A stretch of DNA of 45,668 bases from JAKSCF01 sp028279945 (lineage in GTDB: Bacteria > Bacillota > Clostridia > Peptostreptococcales > JAAYPU01): contig JANQMT010000049.1 in the NCBI GenBank assembly GCA_028279945.1, forward strand, positions 1 through 45,668. Reading direction: 5' to 3'. Positions 1-8,287 of the stretch are shown here, piece by piece (positions within the stretch are counted from its first letter, which is position 1; every line of letters begins with the position of its first letter). A program made the translations under genes and the position numbers. The notes below the pieces were generated by a model. That model was not told the origin of the DNA and ran no database searches. It was given only the letters and a program-made list of their open reading frames with translations.

Positions 1-47
1 AAATGAAAAAAGAACAAAGGGTGAAAAAGTGTAAATTTATTGCAATA

Positions 48-155
48 ACGGTCAGTGCCCTAAAACTTATCAATATATGTATGCCCCTTTGGTTTTCTGC
101 GAAAACTGGATTTTTTAATTTCAAATTATATACTCAATATCTCCTATAGTCAGCA
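48..155. repeat. Intergenic repeat family C, copy 1
   Basis: This stretch in the gap before metF resembles 31212-31333 in the same orientation. Shared blocks include a cagtgYcctaaa start, a cctttggtttt block, an aaaactg block, and the closely matching run caaattatatac followed by aaatatctcct/aatatctcct and tagt. Spacing between blocks varies, so these are diverged copies of one non-coding element. No open reading frame spans it. The rest of the gap (1-47 and 156-270) is AT-rich with nothing recognised. Confidence 0.6.
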
Positions 156-276
156 ATTATTACTAAAGCATAATAAAATAATCATATAATCTTTACGCTT
201 GTAACATATAAAGGTAAATATTAATAAATCTTCTTAATATACTTATGCCGAAATTTAAGCTTATTGCTTGATTTTA

Positions 277-285
277 TGTTATAAT
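277..285 (+). promoter_or_regulatory. Probable extended -10 promoter of metF-metH
   Basis: A TGTTATAAT extended -10 element sits about 50 bases before the metF start. No good -35 hexamer is seen at the normal distance. I saw no SAM riboswitch (S-box) or cobalamin riboswitch core in the 337-base leader, so the control of this methionine operon is not evident here. Confidence 0.4.
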
Positions 286-337
286 ATCAACATGATTTTA
301 CAAAATAGGTTGATCGTGTTTGTAGGGGAGAAGTTTT

Positions 338-1255
338 ATGAAAATAAAAGATTTGTTTAGAAAGAATAAGACGTTGTTATCTTTTGAGATATTTCCACCA
401 AAGAAAGATTATCCAATAGATACCATATATCATACGATAGAAGAATTAAAAGATTTAGAACCGGACTATATTAGTGTTACATATGGCGCAGGTGGAACTT
501 CCAGGGATAGAACGGTAGAAATTGCTTCTAAGATTAAAAATGAGTACCATATTGAAGCGTTAGCTCATTTAACTTGTATCTCATCTACTTCAAAAGAAAT
601 TGATAATATTATTGGTTCATTAAGAGACAATAACATTACTAATATTTTAGCTTTAAGAGGAGATATGCCTGAGAGCGGTGGAGATGATGCTGTTTCAGAG
701 GAATATACATATGCGCGTGATTTGATTGACCAAATTAATAAAAAAGGTAACTTTTCCATTGGGGCTGCATGTTATCCTGAAGGTCATATGGAATGCTCTA
801 ATAGGATACAGGATATTAAATATTTAAAAGAGAAAGTAAATTCCGGTGTTGATTTTTTGATTACACAATTGTTTTTTGACAACGAATTATTTTATCGTTT
901 TATGGAAGAATTAGAATTAGCCGGTATCGATGTTCCGGTGTCTGCCGGTATCATGCCTGTTTTAAATGCCAAACAGATTTTAAGGATCCAGAAACTTTCC
1001 GGATGCAGTATACCACCGAAGTTTAAAAGAATGTTAGATAAATATGAACATAACCCTGAAGCATTAAAAGAGGCCGGACAAGCGTATGCATTAGAACAAA
1101 TTATAGATTTAATGGCTTGGGGAATTGACGGTATACATTTATATACCATGAATAAATCGGAAACAGCTAGAAAGATTGCGGAAAATATTAAAACCATTAG
1201 AAAAATTAGTAACAAGAATAAGATTGAAACAATGGGAGATAGAAATGAGTATTAA
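338..1255 (+). CDS. metF: 5,10-methylenetetrahydrofolate reductase
   Basis: 305 residues, a normal length for MetF. The enzyme is an FAD TIM barrel that reduces 5,10-methylene-THF to 5-methyl-THF in the cytoplasm, supplying the methyl donor for methionine synthase. The N-terminal LLSFEIFPPK motif, the ISVTYGAGGTSRDRT segment and the LALRGDMP segment are typical of the family. A GGGGAG site precedes the ATG. The last 11 bases overlap the metH start, so the two products are probably translationally coupled and act in sequence. In anaerobes that use the Wood-Ljungdahl pathway a MetF homologue can also act there, but the coupling to metH argues for methionine synthesis. Confidence 0.93.
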   Translation: MKIKDLFRKNKTLLSFEIFPPKKDYPIDTIYHTIEELKDLEPDYISVTYGAGGTSRDRTVEIASKIKNEYHIEALAHLTCISSTSKEIDNIIGSLRDNNITNILALRGDMPESGGDDAVSEEYTYARDLIDQINKKGNFSIGAACYPEGHMECSNRIQDIKYLKEKVNSGVDFLITQLFFDNELFYRFMEELELAGIDVPVSAGIMPVLNAKQILRIQKLSGCSIPPKFKRMLDKYEHNPEALKEAGQAYALEQIIDLMAWGIDGIHLYTMNKSETARKIAENIKTIRKISNKNKIETMGDRNEY

Positions 1256-3629
1256 GTCATTAATAGGCAAGCAGTTTATACTATTCGATGGTGCTATGGG
1301 AACCATGCTTCAAAAAAATGGTTTAAAAATAGTGGGTGAGCTTCCGGAACTGTTGAATATTACGAATCCAGATGTAATTGAGAACATTCACACTCAATAT
1401 ATTCAAGCGGGAAGTGATGTCATCACTACCAATACCTTTGGAGCCAATAGCTTAAAATTTAAAGATAGTGAATGTAATGTTACCGCTATTGTGACCAAAG
1501 CTGTGCAAATAGCAAAAAGAGCTGCCGGCAATAAGTATGTAGCATTAGCTATTGGACCTACAGGTAAAATTATGGAACCTACAGGGGATTTGAAATTTGA
1601 TGATGCTTACGAACTATTTAAAGAACAGGTAGTAGCAGGTAGTAAAGCAGGCGTAGATCTCATATTGCTGGAAACTTTTTCAGACCTATATGAGATGAAA
1701 GCCGGGGTTTTGGCTGCCAAAGAAAATAGTGATTTGCCTGTTTTTTGTTCTGTTACTTTTCAAGAAGATGGTCGAACGCTTATGGGGACTGATCCTCTTA
1801 CCATGGTCAATATGTTACAAGACATGGGGATTGATGCCCTTGGGATAAATTGTTCATTAGGGCCTGATCAAATGATTGATATCCTTCGAGAAATCATACA
1901 ATATTCACATATTCCTGTCTTAGTTCAGCCTAATGCAGGGCTTCCTAAAATAGTCAATGGAGAAACAGTCTTTGAAGTCGACATTCAAGAATTCATCTCT
2001 GCTGTATCCAAGATGATAGAGTTGGGGATCCATATAGTCGGCGGTTGTTGTGGCACAACCCCTGACTACATATCTCAGCTGAGGCAGTTAATTTCCAATA
2101 AACAACCAAAGGAAATCACAGTAAAACCCTTTACCGCTGTGAGTACATCTACTAAAACGGTGATATTGGATGAGCGTATCCGTATTATTGGAGAAAGAAT
2201 TAACCCGACAGGTAAGAAAAAGCTTAAAGAAGCCCTTAAAGAAGGGAATATGGCGTATATTATTGATGAAGCAGTGAGACAGGCAGAATGTGGTGCACAT
2301 ATTTTAGATGTCAATGTAGGTCTGCCTGAAATTGATGAGAAAGAAGTCATGCTGGATGTCATAAAGCAGATTGAAGGCATAGTCAATCTACCTTTGCAGG
2401 TTGATAGCACGAGTCCCGAAGTCATCAATCATGCTGTTCGTTATTATAATGGAAAACCCATTATTAATTCTGTAAATGGAAAAAAAGAAGTAATGGATGC
2501 TATTTTTCCTATTGTTAAAAAATATGGAACATGTGTCATTGCCTTAACACTAGATGAAAAAGGGCTGCCTAAGACCTGTAATGAGCGAGTTGAAATTGCG
2601 GATAGAATGATTCGATACGCTGAAACATATGGTATTAATAAAGAGCAAATAATTGTAGACTGTTTGACATTAACCATATCTGCACAACAAGAAGCAGCCA
2701 GTGAAACGCTTCAAGCTATGAAAATTATAAAAGAAGAATATGGCGTAAAAACAACCCTTGGTGCTAGTAATATTTCGTTTGGACTGCCGGAGCGAAAGGC
2801 CATCAATTCTACATTTTTAGCTGCTGCTTTAGCCTACGGGTTGGATGCACCGATAACTGATCCTACAGAAAAAGAAACAATAGGAGTTATTAAGGCATTT
2901 GAGGCATTAAGTGGTAAAGATAAAGAATCGAAAGACTATATTGAGTATTTTTCTCAGCAGGAGAAATCCAATAAAGATACTTCTAAAGAAAAAGAGTTAA
3001 GCCAACAAAAAATAACCTTAAAAGAGATGGTGATAAAGGGTCTGAGTGATCAGGCGGAAGCTAAAACTTTGGAGATGATTCCACAGTATGATACTTTAGA
3101 AATTGTTAATAATCATCTTATACCTGCTCTTGAGATTGTAGGAGAAAAGTATGAAGCAGGTGAAATCTTTTTACCACAGCTGATTAAATCAGCTGAAACA
3201 GTAAAAAAATCTTTTCATATGATCAAAGAAAAAATGCAAAAATCAGGAAATCAATCTATTTACTATGGAAAGATACTGATTGCAACCGTTCGTGGAGATA
3301 TCCATGATATTGGTAAAAACATTGCCAAAGTGTTATTAGAGAATTATGGCTATGAGGTCATTGATTTGGGAAAAGATGTTCCGGTAGAAGATATTGTAAA
3401 AATAGCAAAAGAAGAAAAAATTCTTTTAGTAGGACTGAGTGCTCTAATGACAACAACCGTAAAAAGTATGGAAGATACAATAAAAGCGCTAAGAAAAGAA
3501 GGCCTTTCATGTAAAGTGATGGTAGGAGGCGCTGTTTTGAATGAAGAATATTCAAAACAAATTGGTGCAGACTACTATTGCAAAGACGGAATGGCTGGAG
3601 TGAAAGCAGCAAATGAAATATTTAGATAG
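1245..3629 (+). CDS. metH: Cobalamin-dependent methionine synthase without reactivation domain
   Basis: 794 residues from the ATG at 1245, chosen because GGGAG lies 6 bases upstream; an in-frame start further up at 1176 has no such site. Domains in order: homocysteine-binding barrel (about 1-290) with zinc ligands C203, C268 and C269 (GGCCGTTP); pterin-binding barrel (about 310-580, IGERINPTGKKKL); cap and B12-binding domains (about 600-794) with the cobalt-ligand H687 in DIHDIGKN. It transfers the methyl group of 5-methyl-THF to homocysteine through cobalamin. The C-terminal AdoMet reactivation domain of the roughly 1,230-residue E. coli enzyme is absent, as in many Clostridia, so repair of oxidised cob(II)alamin must use a separate partner not seen in this window. 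Confidence 0.93.
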   Translation: MSIKSLIGKQFILFDGAMGTMLQKNGLKIVGELPELLNITNPDVIENIHTQYIQAGSDVITTNTFGANSLKFKDSECNVTAIVTKAVQIAKRAAGNKYVALAIGPTGKIMEPTGDLKFDDAYELFKEQVVAGSKAGVDLILLETFSDLYEMKAGVLAAKENSDLPVFCSVTFQEDGRTLMGTDPLTMVNMLQDMGIDALGINCSLGPDQMIDILREIIQYSHIPVLVQPNAGLPKIVNGETVFEVDIQEFISAVSKMIELGIHIVGGCCGTTPDYISQLRQLISNKQPKEITVKPFTAVSTSTKTVILDERIRIIGERINPTGKKKLKEALKEGNMAYIIDEAVRQAECGAHILDVNVGLPEIDEKEVMLDVIKQIEGIVNLPLQVDSTSPEVINHAVRYYNGKPIINSVNGKKEVMDAIFPIVKKYGTCVIALTLDEKGLPKTCNERVEIADRMIRYAETYGINKEQIIVDCLTLTISAQQEAASETLQAMKIIKEEYGVKTTLGASNISFGLPERKAINSTFLAAALAYGLDAPITDPTEKETIGVIKAFEALSGKDKESKDYIEYFSQQEKSNKDTSKEKELSQQKITLKEMVIKGLSDQAEAKTLEMIPQYDTLEIVNNHLIPALEIVGEKYEAGEIFLPQLIKSAETVKKSFHMIKEKMQKSGNQSIYYGKILIATVRGDIHDIGKNIAKVLLENYGYEVIDLGKDVPVEDIVKIAKEEKILLVGLSALMTTTVKSMEDTIKALRKEGLSCKVMVGGAVLNEEYSKQIGADYYCKDGMAGVKAANEIFR

Positions 3630-3723
3630 AAAATTATACCATTTTTTAAGGTTTGTTTAAGAAATAACACTTACAATAAATAATGAATAATGAACAACTA
3701 ATAATTATCAAAGGGGAGTACCA

Positions 3724-4161
3724 ATGAGGCCGGAATGGGATGAATATTTTATGCAAATTGCAGAAGTTGTCAAAACTCGATCAACATGCTTAAGGCGTCA
3801 AGTTGGTGCAGTGATTGTTAAAGATCATAGAATTTTAGCAACAGGCTATAATGGAGCACCTTCCAATATGGCACATTGCAGCACATGTGTCAGAGAAGAA
3901 ATGAATGTGCCTTCCGGAGAAAGACATGAGCTTTGTAGAGGTATGCACGCTGAACAAAATGCCATAGTTCAAGCTGCTAAATACGGCATCAATATATCCA
4001 ATGCAACTTTATACTGCACAACTCAACCCTGTGTCATCTGTACAAAAATGATTGTCAACGCAGGTATTAACAAGGTCATTTATAAAGGAGAATATCCAGA
4101 CCGGCTGGCTTTACATATGATGGAAGAGGCAAAAATTGTGATAGAGTCGTATGGTATTTGA
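3724..4161 (+). CDS. comEB: dCMP deaminase (ComEB family)
   Basis: 145 residues, typical length. A cytidine/deoxycytidylate deaminase-fold zinc enzyme that turns dCMP into dUMP, feeding thymidylate synthesis. The HAEQNAI motif supplies the zinc-binding His and the proton-shuttle Glu; the PCVICTKM motif supplies two zinc Cys. The CSTCVREEMNVPSG insert and the N-terminal RPEWDEYFM start are typical of the ComEB/dCMP deaminase branch rather than tRNA adenosine deaminase. The ATG follows a GGGGAG site. It stands 94 bases after metH and 61 bases before the next gene, so co-transcription is possible, but its function is unrelated to either neighbour. Confidence 0.9.
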   Translation: MRPEWDEYFMQIAEVVKTRSTCLRRQVGAVIVKDHRILATGYNGAPSNMAHCSTCVREEMNVPSGERHELCRGMHAEQNAIVQAAKYGINISNATLYCTTQPCVICTKMIVNAGINKVIYKGEYPDRLALHMMEEAKIVIESYGI

Positions 4162-4222
4162 TTTTACAGTTGTTTTTGATAGAATAGTGACGTACTGATT
4201 TTGATTGGAGGACATAAAATAA

Positions 4223-5260
4223 ATGTTTAATTATATATGGATATTTCTAATAGCTGTTGGTGTATCACTGGTTTTTACACCTATCTCAGTTAAATTAGCT
4301 CATAGATTTGGGGTTATTGATGTACCTACCGATGGAAGAAGGGTACATAATCAACCCATACCCAGGCTGGGAGGTATAGCCATCTACCTTGGTACCATCA
4401 GCAGTATTTTATTAATATTACCTCTTTCTAAAGAGGTAGCAGGTATGTTAATTGGAGGATCGCTCATAATGGTGACAGGTGTAATCGATGATATCTATGT
4501 ACTTTCTGCCAAGGTGAAGCTGGCATGTCAAATTATATGTGCATCGGTGCTCTATTACTTTGGAATAAGAATTCATTTTGTGGGTATCCCTTTTGGTGAA
4601 GGATATGTATACTTTCCTTGGGTAATCAGCTTGATAATAACGGTTATTTGGGTTGTTGGCATCACCAATACCATTAACTTAATTGATGGGCTGGATGGTC
4701 TTGCTGCTGGTGTGGCGGCTATTGCTTCATTTTCTCTTGCATACATTGCATATATCAATCAAAGACCTGAAGTGGCTATGATTACTTTGGCAGTTGCCGG
4801 AGGGGCATTAGGATTTCTACCATTTAATTTCAACCCGGCAAAGATATTTATGGGGGATGGAGGCGCTTTATTTCTTGGATTTATGTTAGCAGCGGTTTCA
4901 ATTATTGGACCAATGAAAGGTGCAGCTGCTATTGCTACAGTCATTCCAGTTCTGGTTTTGGGCCTGCCTATCTTTGACACGGCATTTGCTATTTATCGAA
5001 GACTGATTAAAGGAAAGCCCATTATGGAAGCAGATAAAGGGCATTTGCATCATCGAATATTATCACAAGGCATGGACCAAAGAAAGACGGTTGTAATATT
5101 ATATGCTATAAGCGGAATTTTAGGGGTTGCTGCAGTTCTGGTTAATAAAAGTATGTTTTTTGATGGTGCGGTATTAATCGTTCTAACGTCAGCGTTGATA
5201 TATGTATTTACAAAAACTCAACATGATGAAGAAATTAATGAAAAACATCATGATATATAA
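4223..5260 (+). CDS. Undecaprenyl-phosphate sugar-1-phosphate transferase (WecA/TagO/MraY family)
   Basis: 345 residues, largely hydrophobic with about ten predicted membrane helices. It belongs to the polyprenyl-phosphate N-acetylhexosamine-1-phosphate transferases, which start teichoic acid or capsule polymers by moving GlcNAc-1-P from UDP-GlcNAc to undecaprenyl phosphate. Visible family motifs are the cytoplasmic NTINLIDGLDGLAAG segment, the FMGDGGALFLGF segment with acidic catalytic residues, and the GHLHHR motif near the C terminus. The GHLHHR motif and the absence of murein-specific context favour TagO/WecA over MraY. The next gene makes UDP-ManNAc from the same substrate, which fits a cell-surface polymer role. 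Confidence 0.88.
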   Translation: MFNYIWIFLIAVGVSLVFTPISVKLAHRFGVIDVPTDGRRVHNQPIPRLGGIAIYLGTISSILLILPLSKEVAGMLIGGSLIMVTGVIDDIYVLSAKVKLACQIICASVLYYFGIRIHFVGIPFGEGYVYFPWVISLIITVIWVVGITNTINLIDGLDGLAAGVAAIASFSLAYIAYINQRPEVAMITLAVAGGALGFLPFNFNPAKIFMGDGGALFLGFMLAAVSIIGPMKGAAAIATVIPVLVLGLPIFDTAFAIYRRLIKGKPIMEADKGHLHHRILSQGMDQRKTVVILYAISGILGVAAVLVNKSMFFDGAVLIVLTSALIYVFTKTQHDEEINEKHHDI

Positions 5261-5274
5261 AGTGGGGTAATAAG

Positions 5275-6414
5275 ATGAGAGATAAGACAAAAGTATTGAC
5301 TATTTTTGGGACGCGTCCGGAAGCCATTAAAATGGCACCGGTGGTTAAAAAACTGAAAGCGGATAAAGACATAGAGTGTTCTTTATGTGTAACGGCTCAG
5401 CATAGAGAGATGCTGGATCAAGTCCTGTACTTATTTGATTTGGTGCCGGATTATGACCTGGATATCATGAAAAAGAACCAAACATTAACTCAAATTACAT
5501 CACGGGTTTTAGAAGGACTGGATGAAGCCATAAATAAAGCCCAGCCGGATGTCATATTGGTTCACGGAGATACAACTACAACCTTTGCAGGTGCTTTAGC
5601 GGCCTTTTACCATCAAGTCAAAGTAGGCCATGTTGAAGCCGGACTAAGGACTTTTAACAAGTATTCGCCGTTTCCTGAAGAGATGAACAGGGTTTTAACA
5701 GGACGTATGGCAGATTTTCATTTTTGTCCGACACAAAAGAACATTCAAAATTTATTAGACGAAGGCATCGATGAGCGTAAGATATTCCTAACGGGAAATA
5801 CCGTTATAGATGCATTGATTCATACGGCTAATCAAGAATACGAGTTTCCGGATACATTACTGAGAGATATCAATTATGATGACAGCAGAGTCGTAACCGT
5901 AACTTGTCATAGAAGAGAAAACTTAGGCCAATATATGGAAAATATATTTTTGGCATTGAGGGATATTGTAGAAAAATATCAAGATGTTGAAGTGATTTTT
6001 CCAGTTCATCTAAATCCAAAGGTTAAAAATACCGCTATAAAAATTCTAGGAGGATTAGAACGCATTCATCTTATTAAGCCTTTGGAGTACCAACCATTTG
6101 TTAAATTATTATCAAAGTCCCACCTAATTATTACAGATTCCGGAGGACTTCAAGAGGAAGCACCCTCTTTAGGCAAACCGGTATTGGTAGTCAGAAAAGA
6201 AACGGAACGTCCCGAAGCTATTGAAGCTGGAACAGCTAAATTAGCCGGCGTACAGCGAGAAACCATAGTGAAAATGACATCAGAATTATTGGACGATGAA
6301 AATAAATATAATAAAATGGCACAGTCCGTTAACCCTTACGGAAATGGAACAGCTTCAGAAAAAATTGTTCGAATTATTAAAGATTCTTTTATAACAACGA
6401 TGAGTGATACATAA
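5275..6414 (+). CDS. wecB: UDP-N-acetylglucosamine 2-epimerase (non-hydrolysing)
   Basis: 379 residues, the usual length of WecB/MnaA. It interconverts UDP-GlcNAc and UDP-ManNAc in the cytoplasm. Family signatures are the N-terminal FGTRPEAIKMAPVV, the LVHGDTTTTFAGALAAF segment, the VGHVEAGLRT segment, the TCHRREN segment and the C-terminal DSGGLQEEAPSLGKPVLV nucleotide-binding block. It begins 14 bases after the transferase gene and ends before a strong terminator at 6502, so the two form the end of one transcription unit making surface-polymer precursors. Bacillus names for the same function are mnaA or yvyH. Confidence 0.92.
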   Translation: MRDKTKVLTIFGTRPEAIKMAPVVKKLKADKDIECSLCVTAQHREMLDQVLYLFDLVPDYDLDIMKKNQTLTQITSRVLEGLDEAINKAQPDVILVHGDTTTTFAGALAAFYHQVKVGHVEAGLRTFNKYSPFPEEMNRVLTGRMADFHFCPTQKNIQNLLDEGIDERKIFLTGNTVIDALIHTANQEYEFPDTLLRDINYDDSRVVTVTCHRRENLGQYMENIFLALRDIVEKYQDVEVIFPVHLNPKVKNTAIKILGGLERIHLIKPLEYQPFVKLLSKSHLIITDSGGLQEEAPSLGKPVLVVRKETERPEAIEAGTAKLAGVQRETIVKMTSELLDDENKYNKMAQSVNPYGNGTASEKIVRIIKDSFITTMSDT

Positions 6415-6501
6415 TAGAATCATATCAATTGATTACGGTACTTTGAACAATAATTCTCTAAAGATTTAGGGAATGATTATGGTTGTCATGTAGTTAACTG
6501 T

Positions 6502-6527
6502 GGGGGTAGATGAATCTACCCCCTTTT
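6502..6527 (+). terminator. Intrinsic terminator after wecB
   Basis: A perfect 9-base stem (GGGGGTAGA / TCTACCCCC) with a TGAA loop is followed by TTTT. It ends the surface-polymer unit and insulates it from the ATP synthase operon. The remainder of the 6415-6766 gap is AT-rich and holds only the atp promoter. Confidence 0.88.
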
Positions 6528-6707
6528 ATAAATTAGTAATATTTGTATTTTATTTTGCTTGTAAAAATAAACAAAAAAGAAGCAAGATATTGTACAAATT
6601 ATCGGACAATTGCGTTATAAACCGTACAATAATACAATATTCTATCTTTAATACATAATATAATGTGTGTAGATTTAAAATATTGAAAAAATATTAACAA
6701 TCAAGCC

Positions 6708-6735
6708 TTTACATTTACGCTTTTAGAGATATAAT
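6708..6735 (+). promoter_or_regulatory. Probable promoter of the ATP synthase operon
   Basis: TTTACA (6708-6713) and a consensus TATAAT (6730-6735) are separated by 16 bases, about 38 bases before the atpZ start. This is the only convincing vegetative promoter in the gap and is placed to transcribe the whole operon. Confidence 0.6.
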
Positions 6736-6772
6736 TATACTATTGAGAAAACGTGTCTGAAAGGAAATGATA

Positions 6773-7006
6773 ATGTCAAATAATCGTTTTTCCATATACA
6801 AAGGATTAGCTTTGATCACCCATATAGGATTACAAATGATTATACCGATACTTGGAGCTGTATTCTTAGGGCATTATATTGATGAACGTATACAAACAGG
6901 AAATATTTTTCTTATTATTTTTATTATATGCGGCGTAATTATTGGTTTTTTAAATGTATATAAAATAGTCATGCAGGACATAAAAAAAAGTAGTAAGAAA
7001 AAGTAA
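6773..7006 (+). CDS. atpZ: AtpZ/AtpI-type small membrane protein of the ATP synthase operon
   Basis: 77 residues with two hydrophobic helices (roughly 12-35 and 45-70) and a lysine-rich C terminus. It resembles the AtpZ family (putative F0F1-ATPase subunit, Ca2+/Mg2+ transporter), which sits at the head of many atp operons; its GAVFLGHYIDERIQTG segment between the helices is typical. The family is linked to Mg2+ handling and to c-ring assembly but is not a catalytic part. I use the ATG at 6773 because AAAGG lies 8 bases upstream; an ATG two codons earlier is too close to that site. It is first in the operon, followed after 20 bases by atpI. Confidence 0.75.
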   Translation: MSNNRFSIYKGLALITHIGLQMIIPILGAVFLGHYIDERIQTGNIFLIIFIICGVIIGFLNVYKIVMQDIKKSSKKK

Positions 7007-7026
7007 TAAAATAGGCGGTTAGAGGA

Positions 7027-7428
7027 ATGGATGAGACCAGAGATTTAAGGTTAAAGATATACAAATATACACTGTTAACAGCTTGTTTTGCAGCAGCAGT
7101 TGCCATATTCATTGTAAAAGATTATCTTAGCTTTATTTCGGGTTTGTTTTTTGGCACAGTTATTGCAATTTTAAATTTCACACTATTGGCAAAAACAATC
7201 GAGAAATCAATTTATCTACCACCTGAGAAAGCAAAAACCTATGTCAGCTCAAGGTATTTTATTCGCTTTACCATCTATGGAGCCGTATTATACATCTCGG
7301 TGGTAGCCGATTACATAAATGTCATTGGGACTATTATAGGCATACTTACTATAAAACTGGTCGTATATGTCTTACATTTGTTCAACGACAAGCAATATTA
7401 TAAAAATATTTTTAATAAAACAAAATAA
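7027..7428 (+). CDS. atpI: ATP synthase protein I
   Basis: 133 residues with four hydrophobic helices arranged as two pairs. It fits the AtpI family, which helps assemble the c ring in Na+-ATP synthases such as those of Acetobacterium and Propionigenium (family knowledge). Similarity is weak, as usual for AtpI, so the call leans on size, membrane pattern and its place directly before atpB. It ends 139 bases before atpB, and that gap holds a 12-base stem hairpin. A ring with an unusual fused c subunit makes an assembly factor especially relevant here, but that link is inference. Confidence 0.75.
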   Translation: MDETRDLRLKIYKYTLLTACFAAAVAIFIVKDYLSFISGLFFGTVIAILNFTLLAKTIEKSIYLPPEKAKTYVSSRYFIRFTIYGAVLYISVVADYINVIGTIIGILTIKLVVYVLHLFNDKQYYKNIFNKTK

Positions 7429-7451
7429 AAGCATTAACATTCCGGTTGTGC

Positions 7452-7482
7452 AAACATGCAAAACATAAATTTTGCATGTTTT
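7452..7482 (+). terminator. Hairpin between atpI and atpB (attenuator or processing site)
   Basis: A perfect 12-base stem (AAACATGCAAAA / TTTTGCATGTTT) with a 6-base loop and a short TTTT tail. It lies inside the operon, so it is more likely a partial terminator or an RNA-processing and stability element that sets the ratio of AtpZ/AtpI to the structural subunits than a true end. Confidence 0.6.
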
Positions 7483-7567
7483 AACATATAAAGCCATCAT
7501 TTTATCAAGTTGTTAAGGTTTGACCATAACAATAATTACAATCTTTAATTTGGAAAGGAGGGTTACC

Positions 7568-8266
7568 GTGGAAACAGAATTTGGCCCCAAGGTTATAATT
7601 GAATTTTCAAATGGACTGGTCATTACTGAGACCGTTATCAATACATGGATCATCATGGCAATATTGATCATAGGCTCACTAATTCTTGTTCGAAATTTTC
7701 AAAGAATTCCAAAAGGTGCTCAAAATTTCACTGAAATGCTTGTAGATACTGTATATAAGTTAACCGAACAAGGTATGGGTAAAGGCAAACTTGGTTTTGC
7801 ACCTTATGTTGGAACTTTACTGATCTATTTGGTATTTGCGAATTTGTGGGGGCTCACGGGATTTAGACCGCCGACGTCAGATGTTAATACGACATTCGCA
7901 TTGGCAATTATTACTTTTTTTATGATTCACTTTTTTGGATTTAAGAGCAGTGGATTAGGTTACCTAAAAGGTTTTGCCGAACCGATACCTTTTATGCTGC
8001 CGCTAAATATCATAAGTGAATTAGCAACACCAGTATCACTTGCTTTCCGTCTTTTCGGAAATATTGTTGGTGGCTTAATCATTATGCATTTACTCTATGG
8101 TGCGTTAATATCATTGAGTGGTGCAATAGGACTATCCATTCCTGTTTTCCAGGCGGGAGTTCCTTTAGTACTGCATGTATACTTTGATGTTTTTGCAGGG
8201 GTGCTCCAGTCATTTATATTCGTAATGCTCACGATGGTATTTGTATCAATGGCTATGGATGAATAG
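7568..8266 (+). CDS. atpB: F-type ATP synthase subunit a
   Basis: 232 residues from the GTG at 7568, chosen because GGAAAGGAGG is correctly spaced just upstream; the longer frame from 7520 reads through that site. The subunit forms the two ion half-channels beside the c ring. The conserved helix ELATPVSLAFRLFGNIVGG carries the essential stator arginine, R161, which faces the ion-binding carboxylate of each passing c hairpin. The WGLTGFRPPTSD segment is also typical. It is followed after 21 bases by the fused c-subunit gene. With three of four fused hairpins lacking the carboxylate, R161 would meet a neutral glutamine for most of that subunit's passage. Confidence 0.93.
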   Translation: METEFGPKVIIEFSNGLVITETVINTWIIMAILIIGSLILVRNFQRIPKGAQNFTEMLVDTVYKLTEQGMGKGKLGFAPYVGTLLIYLVFANLWGLTGFRPPTSDVNTTFALAIITFFMIHFFGFKSSGLGYLKGFAEPIPFMLPLNIISELATPVSLAFRLFGNIVGGLIIMHLLYGALISLSGAIGLSIPVFQAGVPLVLHVYFDVFAGVLQSFIFVMLTMVFVSMAMDE

Positions 8267-8287
8267 GATGAGATAGGAGGTGGACAA

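Noticed and set aside
1..337. SAM or cobalamin riboswitch before metF-metH
   Set aside because: No S-box kink-turn or B12-box pattern found; only a repeat copy and a -10 element.
1176..1255. A frameshift or fusion between metF and metH
   Set aside because: The apparent 23-codon extension of metH upstream of 1245 is out-of-frame metF sequence; a good ribosome site marks the real ATG, leaving an 11-base overlap.
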